Notes: a model not told the origin generated them from the letters alone. A stretch of 39,877 nucleotides of DNA from an uncultured Gammaproteobacteria bacterium (GCA_902509905.1 CABWZI010000014.1:1-39877), one strand, 5' to 3'. Shown: positions 9,887 to 19,265, counted from the first letter of the stretch. A program made the numbers and translations.

Positions 9887-10429
9887 CATAATATCCCAGA
9901 TTACGTTAAGTTCACTCTCACTCGGCTTGGTGAGATTTCTTAACTTTAGATTCTTAATGATAGTCTCTGTGGTTGACCAGCTGATTTGCATTAGTAGATC
10001 AAAATCAATTTCTCTAAAATAACCTTCTTTAAATAATTGTTTCATGTTATTCATTGACTTTTCAAAATTTTTAAAGCCTATTGCCCTTGCCTCTTCAGAG
10101 ACCATAGGGTCGATATCCACTAAACCTAAAAATATAAACTCATTGTAGTTTTTTAAAAAATACTTAATAATTTTTTGAGAAGCTTCTTTGAATTGAAGTT
10201 CTGCACTTGAATCATTGGGCGTATTTTCATCTAAGTCAGCAAAAGCATTCTTTTTGATGCTTATGTATATTGTGTCAATAAGCTCTTGCTTTGACTTGAA
10301 GTGAACAAAAAGCGTTCCAGAGGCAATTCCAGCTTTTTTACTGATTTGCGCAGTTGAAGTCGCTTGAATACCTTGACTAGCAAACAGATCTAAAGCGCTT
10401 TGAAAAATTTTATCTTTGGTCGATAGCAT
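9872..10429 (-). CDS. TetR/AcrR family transcriptional regulator
   Basis: A 185-residue one-component repressor. The N-terminal helix-turn-helix is clear: KDKIFQSALDLFASQGIQAT then QISKKAGIASGTLFVHFKSKQELID (about residues 5-55), the classic TetR layout. The C-terminal ligand-binding domain is helical and cannot be tied to a ligand. It is the last gene of a minus-strand operon after the MBL-fold hydrolase and the SDR, with only 5 bases between it and the SDR. It therefore probably controls that operon, perhaps including its own expression. Its 3' end overlaps the tRNA-Leu terminator. Confidence 0.92.
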   Translation of the reverse strand: MLSTKDKIFQSALDLFASQGIQATSTAQISKKAGIASGTLFVHFKSKQELIDTIYISIKKNAFADLDENTPNDSSAELQFKEASQKIIKYFLKNYNEFIFLGLVDIDPMVSEEARAIGFKNFEKSMNNMKQLFKEGYFREIDFDLLMQISWSTTETIIKNLKLRNLTKPSESELNVIWDIMKKSS

Positions 10430-10434
10430 TATTA

Positions 10435-11337
10435 TTAGTCATAGCTTACTCCAGTTAATTCTTCAGAGAGTTTCCAAAGTTTTTTTGCGTTATCTGTATT
10501 ATACGATAGTTCATTCGACTTAACCAAGACTGGGTAACCTTTCATGCCCCCCATTGATGGAGAGCCAAAATAATCGTTTGACTTGGCAGTTGGATCTGTT
10601 GCAGCTCTGATACCTCCAAGAGCACCTACTTTGACTTTCTGACCAAGAAAAATATTCATAAAATTAGCGACGCCAGAGTATCTTTGAAGATCAGTTGCTG
10701 TCCAGCCAGGGTGTGAAGCTAAGATGATTGGATTCCCTTTATCTTCCCCAAGCTTACTTGAGAGTTGATATGTAAAATACAAATTTGCAAGCTTAGTGTC
10801 ACTGTAGGCCCTCCAGGTTCTGTATTTTCTTTTTTCCCAATTAAGGTCGTCTAAATCAATATTTCCAGAAGTGTGGGCTATGCTAGAGACGTTCACCACT
10901 CTTGAGTTTGGAGTCTTTTTTAGAAGAGACATCAACTGACCTGTTAAAGCAAAGTGACCTAAATGATTCGTACCCATCTGGATCTCAAATCCATCTTTCG
11001 TTTTTGAATAAGGGCAGGCCATAATGCCAGCGTTATTGATTAGACAATCTAACGTTTTGTATTTCTTAACAATCGATTGAGAGAAGTTACTGATTGATTC
11101 AAGGCTTGATAAATCTAGTTCTTCAATATCTATCTTTGCATTTTTATTTTCAGCATGAATTTTATTTGCTACTGACTCAGCTTTTTTAATATTTCTAGCA
11201 GCCATAATAACGGTAGCATTTTTTCTAGAAAGAACTCTAGCTGTTTCCTCACCAAGGCCGCTCGTTGGCCCAGTCACTATAATAATTTTGCCTGATTGAT
11301 CAGGGATATTTGATTCATTCCAATTTTCTTTTTTCAT
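10435..11337 (-). CDS. Short-chain dehydrogenase/reductase (SDR), retinol-dehydrogenase-like
   Basis: NAD(P)-dependent oxidoreductase of 300 residues with a Rossmann fold. It shows the cofactor loop TGPTSGLGEETA (about residues 23-34), MAARN after beta-2 (favouring NADP), DCLINNAGIMACP, the catalytic Ser in VVNVSSIAHTSG, and the catalytic YxxxK in AYSDTKLANLYF. The TSGLG and SDTKLAN forms resemble the retinol dehydrogenase/protochlorophyllide reductase-like branch, whose bacterial members act on varied lipids and aldehydes. It lies 22 bases after the MBL hydrolase gene and 5 bases before the TetR gene. Its substrate is unknown; the operon suggests a lipophilic substrate, which is an inference. 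Confidence 0.9.
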   Translation of the reverse strand: MKKENWNESNIPDQSGKIIIVTGPTSGLGEETARVLSRKNATVIMAARNIKKAESVANKIHAENKNAKIDIEELDLSSLESISNFSQSIVKKYKTLDCLINNAGIMACPYSKTKDGFEIQMGTNHLGHFALTGQLMSLLKKTPNSRVVNVSSIAHTSGNIDLDDLNWEKRKYRTWRAYSDTKLANLYFTYQLSSKLGEDKGNPIILASHPGWTATDLQRYSGVANFMNIFLGQKVKVGALGGIRAATDPTAKSNDYFGSPSMGGMKGYPVLVKSNELSYNTDNAKKLWKLSEELTGVSYD

Positions 11338-11359
11338 TTCTTCCTCATATAATATTGCA

Positions 11360-12504
11360 TTAGTTTCTTAGTTTTTCCCACCATGATTTTTTTGGTATGT
11401 TGATAAGTTCAAATACCTCGCCAATCATTGGCGTTGCTATGTTGACGTTCTTTTTTGCTGCCTCTTTAGTGATTCGAATGATTGGCTCATCCCAAGGATG
11501 AATTGATAAATCAAATTTTGACCAATGGATTGGAAACAGGATTTCTGCTTTTAAATCGATACTGGCCTGAACTGCTTCATCCGGGTACATATGAACATTC
11601 GACCAGTCAACGTTATATGCCCCGTTCTCAATAAAGGCAATATCGAAAGGCCCATACTCCTCACCTAATTTTTTAAATGTTTCTGAGTACCCACCATCTC
11701 CACTGAAATAAGCACTTAAAGAATTGGACTTAACAATCCAAGAGCCCCATAACGTCGAGTTGCCATTAAAAACTCCTCGACCACTAAAGTGGAGTGCAGG
11801 AGCAAAGATAAACTCAATATCTTTATATTTATGGCTCTCATACCAGTCAAGCTCAGTAATTTTATTTTTAATTACTCCCCACCTTTCTAGATGAGCACCG
11901 ACACCTAAGGGGACAATAAAGTGATCTACTAAGTCTGATAAATCTTTAATTGCTTTTGAATCAAGGTGATCATAGTGATCATGAGAAATGATGACAACAT
12001 CAACCTTTGGAAGGTCGTCAATTAATATCGGATTTTCAAACTCAAAGGGCTTTCCATTGAAGAAGTTGCTTTTACTGTTAGAGTTAAATGATGGCAGAGG
12101 AGATGCTCTATTAAAGACAGGATCGGTCATCACAACCAATCCTTCAGTATTCATTAGAAGGGTAGAGTGGCCAAGCCAAACAAACTTTCCTTCAATTAAG
12201 TCTTTGCCTTTAAATTTTATTGTTGGAAGTGGCTTTAATGGATTTTTATCTTTAGGTGGTGAGAACCAATCCTTGAAAGTCGCTTTTTTTCTGAAGAACG
12301 AAAGTTAGTATAGTTTGTTTTTATGTTTTGAAACTTCCCTTCAATAAAATTTTGAGAGTTTTCAATAGTTTTTAGTGCATCTTTATCTGGCGTGCCTCCA
12401 AAAGCTGGAGATACTTTAAGAAAGATAAATATAACAATAGCAATTGCTATTAGAATATAAATCAGATATTTGATGATATTAAGTATTGTAAAAAAAATTT
12501 CCAA
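11360..12504 (-). CDS. Membrane-anchored MBL-fold hydrolase (NAPE-PLD/UlaG-like), reading frame broken by a -1 shift
   Basis: The C-terminal part (from an internal Met at 12154 down to 11360) has the metallo-beta-lactamase signature HDHYDHLD near its start, then SGDGGY and FPIHWSKFD. Homologues usually begin earlier. In the same frame upstream of that Met the sequence still reads protein-like (GKFVWLGHSTLL) to 12307 but contains no ATG, GTG or TTG. The missing N-terminus is in the next frame: a TTG at 12504 with a GGAGG site 5 bases upstream gives MEIFFTILNIIKYLIYILIA (one membrane helix), then FGGTPDKDALKTIENSQNF and GKFQN, which fit the family N-terminus. Reading both parts with a -1 shift near 12283-12289 gives about 381 residues. 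Either a base is missing from a homopolymer, the gene is newly broken, or the shift is programmed. Confidence 0.75.
12283..12289 (-). other. A AAA AAG slippery heptamer at the frame break
   Basis: Read on the minus strand in the upstream frame, the codons are GAA AAA AAG CGA; the downstream frame is AAA AAA GCG ACT. The heptamer A_AAA_AAG is the same as the E. coli dnaX -1 frameshift site. I see no Shine-Dalgarno-like stimulator upstream and only a weak TGGT-TCTC-ACCA hairpin downstream, so programmed shifting is not well supported against a homopolymer indel. Confidence 0.6.
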
Positions 12505-12531
12505 GTATGCCTCCGTGATCAGTTTTAAATG

Positions 12532-12560
12532 ATTATATCTTATTATGAGTGAGTAGTCAG
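12532..12560 (-). promoter_or_regulatory. Promoter of the MBL hydrolase-SDR-TetR operon
   Basis: On the minus strand CTGACT (12560-12555), 17 bases, then TATAAT (12537-12532). Predicted start is near 12525, giving a leader of about 21 bases that holds the GGAGG at 12514-12510 and the TTG start at 12504. This placement supports TTG as the true start of the hydrolase. Confidence 0.65.
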
Positions 12561-12674
12561 TCATTTTGATATTTTTTGGGATATTCCTTTTAAATTTAGC
12601 AACGTCTATTAGGATTAAACATAAGAAATCCTGTAAAATATTAGCTCTTAAAAACACAATAAAAGTATGGCTAT

Positions 12675-14582
12675 ATGTTGATTGAAGTTGGGCATTTTGC
12701 ACTTGTTCTTGCTCTAGTTATGTCCCTATTTTTGATTGCAGTTCCATCTATAGGGCTCTATCAAAATAAAGAATCTCTTGCTCAGCTTGCAAAGCCATTA
12801 GTCTGGGCTCAAGGTTTTTGGATAGCTGTAGCATTCTTTGTGTTATTAACAGCATTTTTAACGAATGATTTTTCAGTTAAATATGTTGCAGAGAATTCAA
12901 ATACTCAGCTTCCACTTTTATATAAGGCCTCAGCCGTTTGGGGTGCTCATGAAGGGTCTCTACTATTATGGGTTTTTGTGCTGTCTCTATGGACTGTTGC
13001 TGTTTCGATTTTTTCTAAACGAATTCCATCAGATTTAATTAATCTGACTTTGATAGTTCTAGGTGCTATTAGTTTAGGCTTTTTACTTTTTCTTTTGTAT
13101 ACGTCCAATCCGTTTGAGCGATTAATGATGCCTCCTATGGAGGGCCGAGAACTCAATCCTCTTCTTCAAGACTTTGGACTCGCTGTTCATCCCCCAATGC
13201 TTTATATGGGCTATGTCGGCTTAGCTGTTCCATTCGCTTTTGTATTGTCTGCTCTTATTAGAGGCCAACTTGATAGTACTTGGATTAGATGGACGAGGCC
13301 CTGGACACTGGTATCCTGGTCATTTTTGACTATTGGCATAACGCTTGGCAGTTGGTGGGCTTATTACGAGCTTGGCTGGGGAGGCTGGTGGTTTTGGGAT
13401 CCAGTCGAGAATGCCTCATTCATGCCTTGGCTAGTTGCAACAGCCTTAATTCATTCTCTCAGTGTCAGTGAAAAACGAGGCGCTTTCAAGCAGTGGACTG
13501 TTCTGCTTGCCATTGGAGGCTTTTCACTAAGTTTACTCGGAACTTTTCTGGTACGATCAGGAGTATTAACTTCAGTCCATGCCTTTGCAACTGATCCAAC
13601 AAGGGGCTTGTTCATTCTTATATTTTTATTTATAGTTATAGGTGGGTCACTTGTCCTCTATACATGGCGCTCTAGCTTATTACAGCAAAGTAATCCTTTT
13701 TCTTTATTATCCAGAGAGACAGGTCTTCTGATAAATAATATTCTGCTAGTCACAGCCATGTTGAGTGTTCTTTTGGGTACCCTTTACCCACTTATTTTGG
13801 ATTCACTCAATCTTGGTAAAATTTCGGTTGGTGCGCCCTATTTCAATGCAGTATTTGTACCAATTATGATTCCAGGAGTTCTTGCACTTGCAATTTTTCC
13901 TTATGTTAGATGGAAAAAAGATTCATCAACAAGAGTTTTTAACTTGTTGAAGCTACAGTGGATATACATTTCTCTCTTAACCATGCTTTCATGGATTTTC
14001 ATTACTAAAAATATTTTTGTGATTATTTCCATAGGGCTGTTTATCTGGGTAGTAAACCATGTCATGGTTCTATCAATCAAAAGGTTAAAAACAAAATCTA
14101 AAGTAACTATGTCTTTCCTTGGTATGGTTGTTGCTCATCTTGGAATTGCCGTGTTCGTTCTTGGAGCAACTGTGACCACTCAGCTAGGAGTCGAAAAAGA
14201 TATCAAAATGACTATTGGGGAAACGCAAACGATTGCTGGATATGATTTTGTATTTAATGGTGTAAGTCCTCACTCGAAAGATAATTATTCAGGATTCATT
14301 GGTGATATTAGTGTAACTAGAAACAACAAGAAAGTCACTCAGCTAAAACCTGAGAAGCGTTTATATCAAACCGGCATGCCAATGACAGAGGCATCAATTG
14401 ATCCATCACTAACTCGTGATCTTTACGTTGCACTTGGAGAAAGTTTAGAGGGCGGCGCTTGGAGCGTAAGAATCTACTATAAGCCACTGGTTCGCTGGAT
14501 ATGGCTTGGCGGACTGATGATTGCCCTTGGAGCACTTCTAGCAGCAGTTGATCGAAGATACCTAATGAGGGTAAAGTCATGA
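12675..14582 (+). CDS. ccmF: Cytochrome c heme lyase subunit CcmF
   Basis: Large inner-membrane protein of the System I (Ccm) cytochrome c maturation pathway, which takes heme from holo-CcmE and attaches it to apocytochrome with CcmH/CcmI. The 635-residue protein has many hydrophobic segments (about 14-15) and the tryptophan-rich WWD domain WWAYYELGWGGWWFWDPVENAS around residues 226-247. Flanking heme-ligand histidines are in AVWGAHEGSLLLW, LAVHPPMLYMGY and LTSVHAFATDP. It overlaps ccmI as ATGA. The genes ccmG and the CxxC part of ccmH, which usually follow, are not present between them. Confidence 0.96.
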   Translation: MLIEVGHFALVLALVMSLFLIAVPSIGLYQNKESLAQLAKPLVWAQGFWIAVAFFVLLTAFLTNDFSVKYVAENSNTQLPLLYKASAVWGAHEGSLLLWVFVLSLWTVAVSIFSKRIPSDLINLTLIVLGAISLGFLLFLLYTSNPFERLMMPPMEGRELNPLLQDFGLAVHPPMLYMGYVGLAVPFAFVLSALIRGQLDSTWIRWTRPWTLVSWSFLTIGITLGSWWAYYELGWGGWWFWDPVENASFMPWLVATALIHSLSVSEKRGAFKQWTVLLAIGGFSLSLLGTFLVRSGVLTSVHAFATDPTRGLFILIFLFIVIGGSLVLYTWRSSLLQQSNPFSLLSRETGLLINNILLVTAMLSVLLGTLYPLILDSLNLGKISVGAPYFNAVFVPIMIPGVLALAIFPYVRWKKDSSTRVFNLLKLQWIYISLLTMLSWIFITKNIFVIISIGLFIWVVNHVMVLSIKRLKTKSKVTMSFLGMVVAHLGIAVFVLGATVTTQLGVEKDIKMTIGETQTIAGYDFVFNGVSPHSKDNYSGFIGDISVTRNNKKVTQLKPEKRLYQTGMPMTEASIDPSLTRDLYVALGESLEGGAWSVRIYYKPLVRWIWLGGLMIALGALLAAVDRRYLMRVKS

Positions 14583-15388
14583 TTTTTTCTTGGCAACTTC
14601 TGATTATGCTTATTTTGACATGCCTTTTTATTAGTTGGTTTCTTTACAGACCAATAAAATCTGGCTTGAGTCAGGATGAATCAAATATTGCAATTAATAA
14701 GCAAAGGCAGGAAGAGTTAGAAATTGATATCAATCAAGGACTTATTGATGATGAGCAGTTCCAGGTTGCAGGGTCAGAGATCGTAAACACACTGGCTAAT
14801 GAATTAACGAATAACATTAAAGCTAGCGTTAAAATAAAGCCGATCAATTGGTCGATTGCAGTATTTATATGTTTAAGTGCTTTATCGATCGCCCTATACT
14901 CTCAGTTGTCACCAAAGTTCCTTCCAGGTAGTCAGGTTTTATCTGAACCAATGACTATGAATGAGAGTATCAAAAAGCTTCAAACTTTTTTGGAAGAGAA
15001 TCCAGATGATTTCCAAGCCTTAAAGATGATGGGCCTTGCCCAGATTGGAATCGGTAATACAGATGAATCAATTGTGGCTTTTGAGAGGGCATACCAAATA
15101 AATCCTAAAGATATTGACTTATTGCTTCAATATGCCAGTGCTATTGCTGCAACTCAAGAAGGTCAGTTTGATGGAAAGTCTAGAGACTTGATTGAGGAGG
15201 CTTTTAATCTAGATTCTCAATCCGTTCAGGTTTTATATTTTTCAGGTATTGTTGCAGCGCATGAGGGGAATCTTAATTTTGCAATTGATTTTTGGCAAAA
15301 GGCACTTTACCTTATGCCTGTAGACCATCCTGACAGAAATATAATCGAAGAGGCTTTAGATACCGTATTGAATTTACAAGTAAAATGA
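14579..15388 (+). CDS. ccmI: Cytochrome c biogenesis protein CcmI (TPR subunit)
   Basis: A 269-residue protein with two N-terminal membrane helices (residues about 4-22 and 92-108) separated by a cytoplasmic charged segment with [20 protein letters not shown], the usual CcmI pattern. A periplasmic TPR domain follows, with repeats such as [20 protein letters not shown] and [20 protein letters not shown]. In System I it acts as a chaperone for apocytochrome c with CcmF and CcmH. The LRCPVCQN thiol motif of CcmH is absent, so this is CcmI only. It is coupled to ccmF and dapE by ATGA overlaps on both sides. Confidence 0.88.
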   Translation: MIFSWQLLIMLILTCLFISWFLYRPIKSGLSQDESNIAINKQRQEELEIDINQGLIDDEQFQVAGSEIVNTLANELTNNIKASVKIKPINWSIAVFICLSALSIALYSQLSPKFLPGSQVLSEPMTMNESIKKLQTFLEENPDDFQALKMMGLAQIGIGNTDESIVAFERAYQINPKDIDLLLQYASAIAATQEGQFDGKSRDLIEEAFNLDSQSVQVLYFSGIVAAHEGNLNFAIDFWQKALYLMPVDHPDRNIIEEALDTVLNLQVK

Positions 15389-16521
15389 CAGCCATGAGTA
15401 AAACATTAGAACTAGCTAAATCACTTATAAGCCATGCCTCAGTTACACCTGACGATAATGGCTGCCAGGCAATAATGATAGAGCGACTCAAAAAAATTGG
15501 TTTTGAGATTCATCCACTGAAATTTGGAGATGTTGATAACTTCTGGGCTACTCGCGGCAATAATGGCCCTATCTTCGCTTTTGCAGGCCACACTGACGTT
15601 GTCCCAGCTGGAAATGAAGAGGCTTGGAACACTAAGCCATTTGAACCAACCATCAAGGATGGTTTCTTATTTGGTAGGGGGGCGGCCGACATGAAAGGTG
15701 GACTAGCTGCCATGGTGACTGCAACCGAAAACTTTGTTAAAGACAATCCGAATCATGAGGGAACTATTGCTTTTTTGATTACATCTGATGAAGAGGGAGT
15801 TGCTGTCAATGGAACAGTAAAAGTAATGGATTATCTCAAAGAAAATGACACAAAAATTGATTACTGTTTGCTTGGAGAGCCTTCATCCACCTCAATTACT
15901 GGGGACGTTATTAAAAACGGTAGAAGAGGCTCACTTAATGGAGTGATTAATGTTAAAGGTCAGCAGGGCCATGTCGCTTACCCTCATTTGGCTAAAAATC
16001 CCATTCACTTTATTGCTCCAGCACTCAATGATTTATGTCTTCAAGAGTGGGATAGTGGCAATGAGTATTTTCCAGCAACCTCATTTCAAATTTCAAATTT
16101 TCATTCTGGTGATGGTGTGACAAATGTTATTCCGGGTGAAGCTCAAGTTATGTTCAACTTTCGCTACTCAACAGAAACGACAAAAGAAGAATTGATGACT
16201 AAGGTCCATGAAATTTTGGATTTGCATAAAATTCACTACACCATCGATTGGTCACACTCTGGGTATCCATTTTTGACTCCGGTAGGTGATTTGGTTTCAG
16301 CATGCGTCAGCTCGATTCAAGAAACTAAAGGTATTGAACCAGAGCTATCAACATCTGGAGGAACTTCAGATGGAAGATTTATTGCTCAAAAAGGCACTCA
16401 GGTGGTTGAGCTTGGACCAGTCAACGCAACGATTCATCAGGTGAATGAATCTGTATTAGTTCAAGATCTAGAAGATTTAAGCAAAATCTATTGTGGAGTT
16501 CTAGCGAAGATACTCGTCTAG
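15385..16521 (+). CDS. dapE: Succinyl-diaminopimelate desuccinylase
   Basis: Zinc-dependent M20 hydrolase that removes succinate from N-succinyl-LL-DAP in lysine and peptidoglycan precursor synthesis. The 378-residue length is standard. Metal and catalytic residues are visible: [20 protein letters not shown] (bridging Asp), TSDEEG (catalytic Glu pair), LGEPSS, and [10 protein letters not shown] and [12 protein letters not shown] in the C-terminal half. The ATG at 15385 overlaps the ccmI stop; a second ATG at 15394 (MSKTLELAK) matches family N-termini as well and could be the actual start. It acts in the same pathway as dapA, two genes downstream. Confidence 0.96.
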   Translation: MTAMSKTLELAKSLISHASVTPDDNGCQAIMIERLKKIGFEIHPLKFGDVDNFWATRGNNGPIFAFAGHTDVVPAGNEEAWNTKPFEPTIKDGFLFGRGAADMKGGLAAMVTATENFVKDNPNHEGTIAFLITSDEEGVAVNGTVKVMDYLKENDTKIDYCLLGEPSSTSITGDVIKNGRRGSLNGVINVKGQQGHVAYPHLAKNPIHFIAPALNDLCLQEWDSGNEYFPATSFQISNFHSGDGVTNVIPGEAQVMFNFRYSTETTKEELMTKVHEILDLHKIHYTIDWSHSGYPFLTPVGDLVSACVSSIQETKGIEPELSTSGGTSDGRFIAQKGTQVVELGPVNATIHQVNESVLVQDLEDLSKIYCGVLAKILV

Positions 16522-16533
16522 TAGGGGTACTAA

Positions 16534-17208
16534 ATGAAATTTGATATCATTACACTCTTCCCTGAAATGTTTTCTGCTATCAAAGAAGAGGGTGTCATTT
16601 CAAGAGCACTGAAGAATTCAATCATTTCCATAAGAGAATGGCAGCTTAGAGATTTTAGCACTAACAAATATAAAAATGTTGATGATAAACCCTATGGCGG
16701 CGGTGCAGGGATGGTCATGCAGGTTAAACCAATAAGGGATTGCCTTGCAAAAATCAAAGAATTGGAGCCTGATACAAAGGTCATTTATTTGTCACCTCAG
16801 GGTCAGCCCTTAAATCAGAAACTAGTTGAAGAGTTGACAAAATTTGATTCATTGACACTCCTTTGTGGTCGTTACGAAGGCGTCGATGAGAGAGTAATCG
16901 AAAATGATGTAGACTTTGAAGTTTCAATAGGTGACTATGTCATTAGTGGAGGGGAACTGGCCTCGATGGTATTAATTGATGCGGTTAGCAGGCGTTTAGA
17001 TAATGTACTTGGAAACAAAGACTCTCTGAATGACTCATTTGCAGATAATTTGCTTGATTATCCTCACTATACTAGGCCCGAGAGTATTGATGGTGAATCC
17101 GTGCCCGAGGTCTTATTGAGTGGTAATCAGGCTAAAATTGATGCTTGGCGCCAAGAGCAGGCAATGAAGAAAACAAAACAAAAAAGACCTGACATTCTAT
17201 CTAGTTAG
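16534..17208 (+). CDS. trmD: tRNA (guanine37-N1)-methyltransferase
   Basis: SPOUT-family enzyme that uses SAM to methylate G37 of tRNAs with G36, preventing frameshifts. The 224 residues cover the N-terminal MKFDIITLFPEMF, then the knot: YLSPQGQPLNQ, LLCGRYEGVDERVIE and ISGGELASMVLIDAVSR, with YPHYTRPE in the C-terminal part; the residues that bind SAM and the catalytic Asp region look intact. It lies 12 bases after dapE. In most gammaproteobacteria trmD sits in rpsP-rimM-trmD-rplS, which is not the case here. Confidence 0.97.
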   Translation: MKFDIITLFPEMFSAIKEEGVISRALKNSIISIREWQLRDFSTNKYKNVDDKPYGGGAGMVMQVKPIRDCLAKIKELEPDTKVIYLSPQGQPLNQKLVEELTKFDSLTLLCGRYEGVDERVIENDVDFEVSIGDYVISGGELASMVLIDAVSRRLDNVLGNKDSLNDSFADNLLDYPHYTRPESIDGESVPEVLLSGNQAKIDAWRQEQAMKKTKQKRPDILSS

Positions 17209-17234
17209 TTGCTTGATTTAAACACCTTCCTGAA

Positions 17235-17263
17235 TTGTTATTGTTAGGCCAATCGTATATAAT
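17235..17263 (+). promoter_or_regulatory. Promoter of dapA-bamC
   Basis: TTGTTA (17235-17240), exactly 17 bases, TATAAT (17258-17263). Transcription should start near 17270, which places the TTG at 17264 outside the transcript and supports the ATG at 17288 as the dapA start. Confidence 0.65.
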
Positions 17264-17287
17264 TTGACAACACTTTATAAACACTCT

Positions 17288-18178
17288 ATGACAATAAAAC
17301 ACTCCTATAAAGGCTCAAATGTTGCTTTGATAACTCCAATGTTTGATGATGGCGCTGTAGATTATGAGTCTCTGAATAATCTCATTGACTTTCATATTGA
17401 TGCTGGAACGAGCTCGATTGTATCAGTTGGAACTACAGGTGAGTCAGCAACTGTAGGAGTAAAAGAGCACCTTAAAATAATCAAGCATACAATTGAGTAT
17501 GCAGCAAGAAGAATTCCAATAATTGCGGGAACAGGGGCTAACTCAACTTCAGAGGCGATTGAGCTGACTCAAGAGGCTAAAAATCTAGGTGCCGATGCTT
17601 GTTTACTTGTCACGCCTTACTATAACAAGCCAACCCAGGAAGGCTTATTTCAACATTTTAAGCTGATTGCTGAGAGTGTAGATATTGATCAGATCTTATA
17701 TAATGTGCCTGGAAGAACTGCAGTAAATATGTCTATAGAAACAACTACAAGGCTATCCAAAATCTCAAATATAATTGGCATCAAAGATGCAACTGGAGAT
17801 CTTGCAGTAATTAAAGGGCTTGTTAAAAGCTGCCCTGAAGATTTTTTACTATTGACTGGAGATGATGCCACCGCTGTCGATTTTCTGCTTTTGGGAGGGC
17901 ATGGCGGAATCTCTGTCACTGCTAATGTGACGCCTAAAGAGCTTCAAAAAGTTTACATGACGGCTATCGCCGGAAATGCTGACTTTGCCAGAAAAGCGAA
18001 TAAAGAGCTGATAAATCTTCATCAGAATTTGTTTGTAGAATCCAATCCAATTCCGGTTAAATGGGCCCTGTATAAAATGGGTATGTGCTCAAAAGGAATA
18101 AGGCTGCCACTGATAGAGTTGTCGAGTGAATTCAGGCCACTAATAGAGAATGATTTAAAGGAATTAAACCTAATATGA
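17288..18178 (+). CDS. dapA: 4-hydroxy-tetrahydrodipicolinate synthase
   Basis: Condenses pyruvate with aspartate semialdehyde, the first committed step of the DAP/lysine pathway. With the ATG at 17288 the product is 296 residues, the family size. Visible are GTTGESATV (active-site Thr pair), LVTPYYNKPTQEGL, the catalytic Tyr and Arg in YNVPGRTAVN, and the Schiff-base lysine in GIKDATGDL. A start at the TTG 24 bases upstream would precede the predicted transcript start. Its stop overlaps the bamC ATG (ATGA); dapA-bamC is a conserved gammaproteobacterial pair. Confidence 0.96.
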   Translation: MTIKHSYKGSNVALITPMFDDGAVDYESLNNLIDFHIDAGTSSIVSVGTTGESATVGVKEHLKIIKHTIEYAARRIPIIAGTGANSTSEAIELTQEAKNLGADACLLVTPYYNKPTQEGLFQHFKLIAESVDIDQILYNVPGRTAVNMSIETTTRLSKISNIIGIKDATGDLAVIKGLVKSCPEDFLLLTGDDATAVDFLLLGGHGGISVTANVTPKELQKVYMTAIAGNADFARKANKELINLHQNLFVESNPIPVKWALYKMGMCSKGIRLPLIELSSEFRPLIENDLKELNLI

Positions 18179-19236
18179 AGATTGTAAATTATTTTAATAT
18201 TGTACTAATAAGTTTATTTTTAGCTAGCTGCTCAAAAGTCACTGATCCAGTCAAGGAAATTGGTTTAGGCAGTCGGGATATCAACTATCAAGCTGACGAA
18301 AAAGTTGATTCTCTTATTATTCCTCCAGATCTTACTAAGCCTAGCGCTCTTCAGGCCTTAACTGAAGTTGAGGAAATTGCTGATGATGGCCAAGTTGCAC
18401 AGAGGGTTCAAAATATTGAGATTCAAAGAGATAAATATCGTCGTTGGCTTTTAGTTAATCTTTCTCCAAGTGAGGTTTGGGCTTTGTCAAAAGAATTTTT
18501 TCGCTCTTATGGCTTCAAAATAGAAAATGAAAATCAAAAAATTGGACTCATTGAGACAGATTATCTCGAAATTGAGACGCAAGTTCCAGATAAGTCATTA
18601 GGTGCAATACGGGCTGCTTTGTCGAAAGCACTAAAAACTCAATATGGGCTCCCTATTGCTGATAAATATAGAATAAGAATTGAGCCAACAAATGATCCAA
18701 TGAAGTCAGAAGTATACTTGACATTGAGCTCAATAGGGGAAGTCGTCAGCGGCGCAACTAGAGTATGGCAGCCAAGAGAAAAAGATGTTGAGCTTGAAAC
18801 TGAAATGCTTCTTCAGTTGATGGTTTTTCTAGGAAACGATCGTTCAGATGCTATTTCTAAAATTCAATCCAATACAGCTGAAAATATTTCAAATGTAATT
18901 GTTGAACTCTCTGAAACAGGTTATGCAAACTTGATATTTCCATTCGATAAAAAGGAGTCATGGAAGCTCATAGGATGGGCGCTTGATGAACTTAGTATTG
19001 ATATTGAGGATCGTGATCAGATAGAAGGAAGTTACTTTATTAATGTCACTCCAAATAAGAGCTTTTTCTCAAAGCTCCTTGCTAGTGCATCGATAACCAA
19101 AACGTATCAATTAATCCTAAAAGAAGATATCAATTCTCAAACTAGAGTAATTTTTGTTGATCTCAGTGAAGAAAATGACGAGAAAACAATTAGTTATAGT
19201 GCAGAACTATTTGACCAAATTGCCTCTAAGTTCTAA
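18175..19236 (+). CDS. bamC: Outer membrane assembly lipoprotein BamC
   Basis: Lipoprotein of the BAM complex that inserts beta-barrel proteins into the outer membrane. The 353 residues begin with a signal peptide ending in the lipobox LASC (Cys at residue 19), followed by an extended linker with DSLIIPPDLTKPSALQAL, the segment that contacts BamD in E. coli. Two helix-grip domains then follow, one from RRWLLVNLSPSEVWALSKEF and one near LIFPFDKKESWKLIGWALDE. It is coupled to dapA, as nlpB is in E. coli. Confidence 0.9.
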   Translation: MKIVNYFNIVLISLFLASCSKVTDPVKEIGLGSRDINYQADEKVDSLIIPPDLTKPSALQALTEVEEIADDGQVAQRVQNIEIQRDKYRRWLLVNLSPSEVWALSKEFFRSYGFKIENENQKIGLIETDYLEIETQVPDKSLGAIRAALSKALKTQYGLPIADKYRIRIEPTNDPMKSEVYLTLSSIGEVVSGATRVWQPREKDVELETEMLLQLMVFLGNDRSDAISKIQSNTAENISNVIVELSETGYANLIFPFDKKESWKLIGWALDELSIDIEDRDQIEGSYFINVTPNKSFFSKLLASASITKTYQLILKEDINSQTRVIFVDLSEENDEKTISYSAELFDQIASKF

Positions 19237-19265
19237 TTTAATAATAAAAGCTAGATTGTAAAATC

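Noticed and set aside
12235-12702. Minus-strand open frame of 155 codons as an independent gene
   Set aside because: Its upstream part runs through the predicted promoter and into the ccmF start; its downstream part is the frameshifted N-terminus of the MBL hydrolase.
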